DNA of 5,486 nucleotides, from assembly GCA_020199975.1 (NCBI GenBank), contig JAIVJP010000036.1:1-5486 (forward strand), written 5' to 3'. Below, piece after piece: positions 1 to 4,908 of this stretch (positions within the stretch are counted from its first letter, which is position 1; each line of letters starts with the position of its first letter). Below the pieces are notes generated by a model. The model worked only from the letters and a program-made list of their open reading frames with translations. It was not told the DNA's origin and made no database searches. The position numbers and the translations under genes are program-made. The stretch comes from Acidobacteriota bacterium. GTDB taxonomy: Bacteria; Acidobacteriota; Blastocatellia; Pyrinomonadales; Pyrinomonadaceae.

Positions 1-32
1 TGGCACAAGATTCTTCCATCCTGAGGACAAAA

Positions 33-1196
33 ATGAGCGCTACTTTAGATGTCGAAAGCGCAGTGAACGAGAGGTACAGTCAGGCGGCCCAGGCGCGTGA
101 GGCCGCTTTGTGCTGCCCCATCGAGTATGATCCGAAATACCTAAGCGTCATTCCTGATGAGATCAGAGAGCGCGACTACGGCTGCGGAGATCCGTCAGGA
201 TTCGTGCGCGAGGGCGACGTCGTGCTTGACCTCGGTTCGGGCGCCGGCAAGATTTGCTATATCGCAGCGCAGATAGTCGGCCCCGCCGGGCGCGTGATTG
301 GCGTCGATGCGAATGATGAAATGCTGCAACTGGCCGAGAAGTATAGGCACAGCATTGGAGAGCGCGTCGGTTATCACAACGTCGAATTTCGCAAGGGGCG
401 TATACAGGACTTGCATCTGGATCTGGCGCACGTTGATTCTTACCTTGCTGAGAAACCCGTGGCTTCCGTCTCGGACCTCGCGCGATTCAATGTCTACTGC
501 GCTGCGATCAACGCCGAACGTCCCTTGGTCGCGGATGAATCAGTCGATCTCGTACTTTCGAATTGCGTCCTGAATCTGGTTCGCCCTGAGGACAAAGAAC
601 AACTTTTTGAGGAAATGTTTCGAGTAGTGCGGCGCGGTGGTCGCGTCGCGATTAGCGACATCGTGAGTGATGAAGATGTACCGGCAGAACTGCAGCGTGA
701 TCCTGACCTATGGTCAGGCTGTATAGCCGGCGCATACCGGGAGGATGCTTTTCTCGATGCCTTCGACCGCGCAGGCTTCTACGGCATGGAGGTCGTCAAG
801 CGCGACGAAAAGCCCTGGCGCACAATTCAAGGAATAGAGTTTCGCGCAATCACTGTTCTTGCGTACAAAGGAAAGCAGGGACCATGCCGGGAGCGTAAGC
901 AGGCGGTGATTTATCGCGGACCATGGCGGAAGGTGATCGACGATGATGGGCACGTGTTGGAGCGCGGAAAAAGAATGGCGGTCTGCGACAAGACATTCCG
1001 GATCTACGGCCGCAAGCCTTATGCGGCTGACATTCTTCCGGTCGAGCCGTATGAAACGATTTCGCTGGATGAGGCTGCAACCTTCGATTGCGGCCGCTCC
1101 GCCGGGCGCGACCCGCGCGAGACAAAGGGCTTGGACTACGAAGTAACGGATCTGTCTGGGAAAGATTGTTGCGAGCCGGGCAGCACCTGTTGCTGA
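33..1196 (+). CDS. arsM: ArsM-type arsenite S-adenosylmethionine methyltransferase (arsenosugar cluster)
   Basis: Predicted cytosolic enzyme of 387 residues that methylates trivalent arsenic using SAM, the first committed step towards arsenosugars. Seen: a class I methyltransferase SAM site, VLDLGSGAGK, at residues 64-73; the acidic GVDAND at 90-95; and a post-motif SNCVLNLV at 176-183. The arsenic-binding cysteines of ArsM enzymes have good counterparts: Cys27/28, Cys51 in YGCG, Cys178 in SNC and Cys230 in SGCIAGA. About 25 extra residues lie between Cys51 and Cys178 compared with the classic algal ArsM. Residues about 280-378 form a C-terminal extension with an RGPW and DDDGHV segment, and the protein ends in a CC-x5-CC tail. 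The ATG at 33 is supported by GAGGA at 23-27, five bases upstream. It ends 5 bases before the next gene, so the two are probably co-transcribed. The arsenic assignment rests on the cysteines plus the neighbouring arsS; a related methyltransferase with another substrate is the alternative. Confidence 0.88.
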   Translation: MSATLDVESAVNERYSQAAQAREAALCCPIEYDPKYLSVIPDEIRERDYGCGDPSGFVREGDVVLDLGSGAGKICYIAAQIVGPAGRVIGVDANDEMLQLAEKYRHSIGERVGYHNVEFRKGRIQDLHLDLAHVDSYLAEKPVASVSDLARFNVYCAAINAERPLVADESVDLVLSNCVLNLVRPEDKEQLFEEMFRVVRRGGRVAISDIVSDEDVPAELQRDPDLWSGCIAGAYREDAFLDAFDRAGFYGMEVVKRDEKPWRTIQGIEFRAITVLAYKGKQGPCRERKQAVIYRGPWRKVIDDDGHVLERGKRMAVCDKTFRIYGRKPYAADILPVEPYETISLDEAATFDCGRSAGRDPRETKGLDYEVTDLSGKDCCEPGSTCC

Positions 1197-1201
1197 TTGA
1201 G

Positions 1202-2071
1202 ATGAAGAGTCAGAAGGTCACATCGTGGTTAAGCGTGCCGTTAATCTTCGGCGCTTTCGGCGCGCTTCTGTTGCTGGAGAGACGGCGACCATTGCGCCGC
1301 GCAATAGAGCCAGAGCCTATTCATGATGCGCGCAACCTTGCTGTCGCCGGTCTGGGCGCCGTAGCACTACAACTGACGGAGAATCCGATCGCCAGGCGGC
1401 TGACTGCTCTGGTCGAACGGCGTAAGTTGGGACTGCTCAAACTTCTGCGCTTGCCGGTGTGGTTGGAAGCGGCGCTTGCGGTTGTGCTCCTGGACTACAC
1501 GCTTTACGTCTGGCACGTCCTCACTCATAAGGCTCCCATCTTGTGGCGCTTTCATCTGGCGCATCATGCCGATCTTGATCTAGACGCTTCTACTGCGCTT
1601 CGTTTCCATTTTGGGGAATTGGTTCTTTCAGTTCCGTGGCGCGCCGGTCAGATAATACTGATCGGCGTGTCACCACTCGCGCTTTCAATCTGGCAGTCGT
1701 TGCTCCTGGTCTCAATACTTTTTCATCACTCGAACGTCGAGCTGCCGATTAACTTGGAACGATGGCTCAACCGCTTGATCGTTACGCCGCGCATGCACGG
1801 CATTCACCACTCGATTGTGCGCGACGAGACAAATTCAAACTGGTCAAGCGGACTGACTATTTGGGATCGGCTGCATGGAACACTTCGACTCAACGTGCCT
1901 CAGGACAAGATCACAATCGGCGTTCCCGCATACCGTGAGCCTGAGGACGTTGAGTTACTAAAGATTCTTCCGATGCCGTTTGGCCAGCAGCGCCCGACTT
2001 GGCAACTACCAGACAATGGCGAGCCCCGTCGAGAAGCCTTGCTTATGCCGCCCGATAATCTTTTAGCTTAA
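1202..2071 (+). CDS. Sterol desaturase / fatty acid hydroxylase family membrane protein
   Basis: A 289-residue integral membrane protein of the di-iron fatty acid hydroxylase superfamily, whose members hydroxylate or desaturate lipids or cleave ether lipids using O2. Seen: hydrophobic segments near residues 8-25, 44-60, 86-107 and 138-175, and the histidine boxes WHVLTH (His105, His109), HLAHH (His118, His121, His122), FHHSNVELP (His175, His176) and MHGIHH (His199, His202, His203), plus His136 and His225. This is a complete di-iron ligand set, so it is probably active. The frame is open upstream to an ATG at 1088, but that start would overlap arsM by over 100 bases and adds an Arg-rich non-membrane leader, so I chose the ATG at 1202, 5 bases after the arsM stop. 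It has no good Shine-Dalgarno site, which suggests translational coupling to arsM. The substrate is unknown; a role in lipid-linked arsenicals is inferred from context only. Confidence 0.88.
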   Translation: MKSQKVTSWLSVPLIFGAFGALLLLERRRPLRRAIEPEPIHDARNLAVAGLGAVALQLTENPIARRLTALVERRKLGLLKLLRLPVWLEAALAVVLLDYTLYVWHVLTHKAPILWRFHLAHHADLDLDASTALRFHFGELVLSVPWRAGQIILIGVSPLALSIWQSLLLVSILFHHSNVELPINLERWLNRLIVTPRMHGIHHSIVRDETNSNWSSGLTIWDRLHGTLRLNVPQDKITIGVPAYREPEDVELLKILPMPFGQQRPTWQLPDNGEPRREALLMPPDNLLA

Positions 2072-2090
2072 GCAATCAAGATTTGCACAC

Positions 2091-2798
2091 ATGAGTTCGA
2101 GTCACACACCAACGCTATCGATCATCATCCCGGCGCTCAACGAAGCACGCTGCATTGGTGCAACGCTCGATGCGATTTCACAATTGCCGGGGCGGGTCGA
2201 AATGATAGTGGTGGACAGCGGCAGCGATGATGACACGCGCGAAATTTCTAGCGCGCGGGGCGCGAAAGTCATTACATCGGGACGCGGACGCGGTATGCAA
2301 ATGCATAGAGGCGCATGCGTCGCAAAGGGTAGCGTGTTGTGGTTTTTGCACGCGGACACGATTGTGCCCGCCGACAGCATAGATGTCATCGTTGAAGCGT
2401 TGCAGGACAGGCAGGTAGTAACCGGCAACTTCGAGGTTCATTTCCAGGGCCCCGGCGGCGCTGCAAGATTTATGACCTGGTTGTATCCGCAACTGCGCGG
2501 GCTTGGGCTGTGTTATGGCGACTCGGCCATCTTTGTGAGACGTGAAGCTTACAGCCGCACGGGCGGCTTTAAGTCCTTGCCGATTTTTGAAGACCTGGAC
2601 CTGCTGCGGGAATTGAGAAAAGTGGGTGGCATCGCGCATGTCCCGGCGACTGTTATTACATCATCGCGCCGCTTTGCAGGACGAAGTTTTCTGGTCACCT
2701 TCACTCGGTGGGTCATCATGCAAGCGCTCTACTGGTTGGGAGTCAACCCCCGCCGGCTTGGGCGGTTCTATGCGCCGGTGCGTACACGGGAAAATTGA
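2091..2798 (+). CDS. TIGR04283 family arsenosugar biosynthesis glycosyltransferase (GT2, GT-A fold)
   Basis: A 235-residue family 2 glycosyltransferase, thought to act on the deoxyribosyl arsenical made downstream of ArsS, though its donor and acceptor are not established. Seen: the GT-A start LSIIIPALNEA at residues 9-19; the nucleotide-binding VDSGSDDDT at 41-49; GRGRGMQMHRGA at 64-75, the family form of the GRGxQMxxGA signature; the metal-binding HADT at 87-90; YGDSAIFVRR at 142-151; GGFKSLPIFEDLDL at 158-171, holding the likely catalytic acid; and SSRRF at 191-195. A hydrophobic C-terminal stretch at about 200-217 may touch the membrane. Length is normal for the family. It begins 19 bases after the preceding gene, with no clear Shine-Dalgarno site. 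The older family label, rSAM/selenodomain-associated transferase 2, reflects its regular proximity to arsS-like genes, as here. Polyprenyl-phosphate glycosyltransferases share the fold, but the GRG and YGDS motifs favour this family. Confidence 0.92.
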   Translation: MSSSHTPTLSIIIPALNEARCIGATLDAISQLPGRVEMIVVDSGSDDDTREISSARGAKVITSGRGRGMQMHRGACVAKGSVLWFLHADTIVPADSIDVIVEALQDRQVVTGNFEVHFQGPGGAARFMTWLYPQLRGLGLCYGDSAIFVRREAYSRTGGFKSLPIFEDLDLLRELRKVGGIAHVPATVITSSRRFAGRSFLVTFTRWVIMQALYWLGVNPRRLGRFYAPVRTREN

Positions 2799-2820
2799 GA
2801 ACCTGGAATGACCGAATATT

Positions 2821-2837
2821 TTGCGCCTGAGCGGCAA
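2821..2837. terminator. Possible weak hairpin between two convergent genes
   Basis: In the 43-base gap between the convergent glycosyltransferase stop (2798) and the restored TIGR04282 stop (2842), TTGCGC at 2821-2826 can pair with GC and GCAA at 2831-2837, leaving one bulged G and a CTGA loop. On the plus strand it is followed only by TTAAT rather than a proper T-run, and on the minus strand by AAAATATT. Position is its best support: a shared terminator would be expected exactly here. The stem is short, so this is a weak call. Confidence 0.22.
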
Positions 2838-2841
2838 TTAA

Positions 2842-3021
2842 TCATGGTGAAGCCCGCTCAGTGAACCAGTCATTGGTATTCGGGGCACGCTCGCGCATTT
2901 CTTTAGCCGAAGTCATTTGATCACGTAAGCGAGATAGATCGTCTGGAGTATCTACGTCATACCAACAAGGGAGGGTGTGCAGGCGAAGGTTCAGACCAGA
3001 GGCATTGGCTGCTGTTTGTTC
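2842..3021 (-). pseudogene. Detached C-terminal part of the TIGR04282 transferase, beyond an in-frame TAA
   Basis: Reading the minus strand straight on after the TAA at 3022-3024, in the same frame, gives 59 further codons ending in TGA at 2842-2844. They begin EQTAANASGLNLRLHTL and contain LPCWYDVDTPDDLSRL, the acidic C-terminal motif seen in DUF2064/CofC-like and other nucleotidyltransferase-fold proteins. No frameshift is needed, so one base change in the TAA codon would restore a 225-residue protein of normal family length. No ATG, GTG or TTG with a ribosome binding site follows the stop closely, so separate translation of this piece is unlikely. It fills what would otherwise be an unexplained gap of over 200 bases. 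A sequencing or assembly error at 3022-3024 would explain it as well as a true nonsense mutation. Confidence 0.85.
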
Positions 3022-3519
3022 TTAAGCTGAGGGCGTGCTCCAGTCAATATTTTGAAACAGACCTGGCACTGGACCATGCAGTCCGACAAGATAGTATCCG
3101 CCGTCCTCCGTGGGTCCCAAACAGACGTCGGCTTCGCCCGCAGTGAGGACGTTCACCGTCTCGCGAATGAAGCTGGTTGGAAGAGTAGGGCTATCAGCGC
3201 CAAGAATGACGAGGGGGCTGAACCCGAGACTGAAGGCATATTCGGCAACTGAGTCGAGACGTTGACCAAGATTGTCCCCTGCTTGCGCAAACCAGTGCAA
3301 GTCTGAGGGCAGGATCGCTTTGAGATCAGAGCGCGCGTCAGCAGGAGCATACGCGACGAGAACATCGTCAGCGGCGCGTTGGGCATTAAGAATTGTATCT
3401 CGGGCGAAGCAGGCCGCCAGCACAGCCGCAGCGCTTTCTGACAGCGGCGGCACCAGACGAGTCTTTACTTCGCCTGGACGCGGGGCTTTGACCATTACGA
3501 TAACAATTGGCTGCGGCAT
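3022..3519 (-). CDS. TIGR04282 family arsenosugar biosynthesis glycosyltransferase (DUF2064, CofC-like), truncated by premature stop
   Basis: As read, 165 residues of a GT-A/nucleotidyltransferase-fold protein of the rSAM/selenodomain-associated transferase 1 family, which accompanies arsS and the TIGR04283 enzyme; its exact reaction is unproven. Seen: the nucleotide-binding start VMVKAPRPGEVKTRLVPPL at residues 8-26; GDNLGQRL at 81-88; LGADSPTLP, with the likely metal-binding Asp, at 106-114; LGPTEDGGYYLVGL at 134-147; and DWSTPSA at the end, where the family normally continues with a helix and a DVDTPxDL motif. That continuation is present in frame after the TAA. I chose the ATG at 3517-3519 because it lies eight residues before the family's VKAPRPG; the open frame also offers a TTG at 3538-3540, which would touch the start of the divergent gene. 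No clear Shine-Dalgarno site is visible. It is the only minus-strand gene here, with its promoter presumably inside the neighbouring gene. Confidence 0.86.
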   Translation of the reverse strand: MPQPIVIVMVKAPRPGEVKTRLVPPLSESAAAVLAACFARDTILNAQRAADDVLVAYAPADARSDLKAILPSDLHWFAQAGDNLGQRLDSVAEYAFSLGFSPLVILGADSPTLPTSFIRETVNVLTAGEADVCLGPTEDGGYYLVGLHGPVPGLFQNIDWSTPSA

Positions 3520-3539
3520 AGAACCGGGAGTATCGCACA

Positions 3540-3869
3540 ATGGCCTATTACGAAGAAGATGACCTGGAACGCTTTTCAGATATAGCCAAACATCGTCCTG
3601 ATCTGTTTGAGAAATTCATGGCCTGGTATCAAGCGTGCCAGGAAGAGGGCGCGCTATCGCGACGCGAGAAGGCGCTCATTGGTTTGGGCGTCGCGCATGC
3701 GTTGCAGTGTCCCTACTGCATTGACGCATTTTCGCAATCGTGCCTGGAAGCGGGATCGAATATGGAGCAAATGACCGAGGCGATTCACATGGCGTCAGCG
3801 CTGAGAGGCGGGGCCTCACTCATTCACGGCTTACAAGCTCATAACTCCGTTAAGAAGGTATCAATGTAA
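3540..3869 (+). CDS. Arsenosugar biosynthesis-associated peroxidase-like protein (CMD/AhpD-like)
   Basis: A small 109-residue all-helical protein of the carboxymuconolactone decarboxylase/AhpD superfamily, of the kind regularly found beside arsS. Seen: REKALIGLGVAHALQCPYCIDAF at residues 42-64, written in pieces as REKALIGLG and CPYCIDAF, with the redox pair Cys57 and Cys60 and an upstream Glu43. The His that follows the CxxC in AhpD proton relays is replaced here by Phe64, so AhpD-type peroxidase chemistry should not be assumed. Cys33 and Cys68 are additional cysteines. A role in reducing or handling thiol-bound arsenicals for ArsS is plausible but inferred. GGGAG at 3526-3530 sits nine bases before the ATG, a good Shine-Dalgarno site. 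The gene overlaps arsS by one base (TAATG), so the two should be translated together. Its start lies only 20 bp from that of the divergent minus-strand gene. Confidence 0.9.
   Translation: MAYYEEDDLERFSDIAKHRPDLFEKFMAWYQACQEEGALSRREKALIGLGVAHALQCPYCIDAFSQSCLEAGSNMEQMTEAIHMASALRGGASLIHGLQAHNSVKKVSM
3852..3858 (+). promoter_or_regulatory. Shine-Dalgarno site for arsS inside the preceding gene
   Basis: AAGAAGG lies ten bases before the ATG at 3869, inside the last codons of the CxxC protein gene. Together with the TAATG stop-start overlap it fixes the arsS start and indicates coupled translation of the two genes. Confidence 0.6.
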
Positions 3870-4885
3870 TGTCAAGTGTACTACCGGTCATTCAGCCAAG
3901 TACAGAATCGCAGCCGCGCACGAATGTCGATTTCGACGAGAAGTTGGCGGCACTCGGAATTGAGCTGCGCTCGGCGAGGGTCGATACTTTGCAGGTCAAT
4001 GTCGGCAAACTCTGTAATCAAGCATGCAAGCATTGCCACGTGGACGCTTCACCGTCGCGCACGGAGATCATGACGCGAGAAACTGCCGAGGCGATCATCG
4101 ATGCAGTCCGCCGCTTTCACATCCCCACAGTTGACATCACCGGCGGGGCTCCCGAGTTGAATCCTTCTTTTCGTTACCTCGTCACTAAAGTACGCGCGGC
4201 CGGGTCGCATGTGATGGTGCGGCACAACCTGACGGTGATGTTTGAAACGGGTCAGGAAGATTTGCCGGAGTTCTTTGGCGCTAATGCGATCGAGGTGGTT
4301 TCGTCTTTACCTTACTTCCTCGAAGAGCCAACGGATGCGCAGCGTGGCCGCGGCGTTTTCGAGAAGTCGATTGAAGCATTGCGCCGTCTGAATGCGGTCG
4401 GTTACGGAATTGTGAACAGCAGGCTCATTTTGAATTTAGTTTACAACCCTGTTGGGGCGTTCTTACCGCCGCCGCAACAAAGCATTGAAGCAGACTTCAA
4501 ACGTGAATTGATAAACCGGTATGGCGTCTCTTTTAATCGCCTGTTCACGATTACCAACATGCCTATCAAGCGCTTTCTCGATTATCTACGGCGCTCAGGT
4601 AACGAGGAACGTTACATGCGCAAACTGGTCGAGGCCTTCAATCCAGGAACTGTTCAAGGATTGATGTGCCGGACTATGGTGAGTGTTGACTGGACCGGAA
4701 GACTTTACGACTGCGATTTCAACCAGATGCTCGAACTGGGGGTCGCGCCGGAGCTGCCGCAAACGATCACTGATTTTCATCCGGAAACTTTCGCGCAGCG
4801 CCGCATCATGACGGGTCCGCACTGCTTCGGCTGCACGGCCGGGTCGGGATCGAGTTGTGGTGGCCAGGTAGCAGCCTGTGCTTAG
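3869..4885 (+). CDS. arsS: Arsenosugar biosynthesis radical SAM (seleno)protein-family enzyme ArsS, Cys form
   Basis: A 338-residue radical SAM enzyme. In characterised cyanobacterial ArsS the reaction couples a 5'-deoxyadenosyl group from SAM to dimethylarsenite, forming the arsenic-carbon bond to the future sugar. Seen: the 4Fe-4S motif CNQACKHCH (Cys49, Cys53, Cys56), in the CxxxCxxC form; the SAM-contacting TGGAPELNP at residues 91-99; RHNLTV at 118-123; SSLPYF at 145-150; NLVYNP at 189-194; and a Cys-rich C-terminal region with Cys267, DCDFNQML (Cys282) and HCFGCTAGSGSSCGG (Cys319, Cys322, Cys330), then Cys337. The family was first named radical SAM/Cys-rich (selenodomain) because some members carry selenocysteine near the C-terminus; here all such positions are TGC or TGT, with no in-frame TGA. 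Length is typical. It overlaps the preceding gene by one base and is followed 23 bases later by the transporter. This is the most secure functional call in the window. Confidence 0.95.
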   Translation: MSSVLPVIQPSTESQPRTNVDFDEKLAALGIELRSARVDTLQVNVGKLCNQACKHCHVDASPSRTEIMTRETAEAIIDAVRRFHIPTVDITGGAPELNPSFRYLVTKVRAAGSHVMVRHNLTVMFETGQEDLPEFFGANAIEVVSSLPYFLEEPTDAQRGRGVFEKSIEALRRLNAVGYGIVNSRLILNLVYNPVGAFLPPPQQSIEADFKRELINRYGVSFNRLFTITNMPIKRFLDYLRRSGNEERYMRKLVEAFNPGTVQGLMCRTMVSVDWTGRLYDCDFNQMLELGVAPELPQTITDFHPETFAQRRIMTGPHCFGCTAGSGSSCGGQVAACA

Positions 4886-4889
4886 GGAG
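4884..4889 (+). promoter_or_regulatory. Shine-Dalgarno site bearing on the PiT transporter start
   Basis: AGGGAG overlaps the arsS stop codon and lies ten bases before an in-frame GTG at 4900-4902, ideal spacing, but 19 bases before the ATG at 4909. A weaker GAAG at 4897-4900 serves the ATG. The GTG start would add only three residues to the transporter, so both starts are compatible with the family. Confidence 0.45.
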
Positions 4890-4908
4890 ATCGCTTGAAG
4901 TGTTGTTA

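Noticed and set aside
1088..1201. An N-terminal extension of the sterol-desaturase gene from the ATG at 1088
   Set aside because: It overlaps the well-supported arsM coding sequence in another frame, adds an Arg-rich leader unlike the family, and an ATG at 1202 sits just after the arsM stop.
2178..2639. A 153-codon minus-strand open frame
   Set aside because: It lies wholly opposite the glycosyltransferase, whose motifs are unmistakable; the antisense translation shows no recognisable domain.
2799..3021. A 220-base intergenic region that might hold a small RNA or regulatory element
   Set aside because: Most of it (2842-3021) is the in-frame C-terminal coding continuation of the minus-strand transferase; only 43 bases are truly non-coding.
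3022..3024. Programmed recoding (selenocysteine, pyrrolysine or readthrough) at the internal stop
   Set aside because: The codon is TAA, which is not used for Sec (TGA) or Pyl (TAG), and no following stem-loop or readthrough context is evident; mutation or sequence error is simpler.
3464..3522. Promoter-like elements (TTTACT at 3464-3469, TTGACC at 3488-3493, TACGAT at 3496-3501) upstream of the CxxC gene
   Set aside because: No -35/-10 pair has spacing near 17 bases, and all lie inside the opposite coding sequence, so chance matches explain them.
3520..3540. TTG at 3538-3540 as the start of the TIGR04282 gene
   Set aside because: It adds seven residues not expected before the conserved VKAPRPG start, touches the divergent ATG, and has no clear ribosome binding site; the ATG at 3517-3519 fits better.
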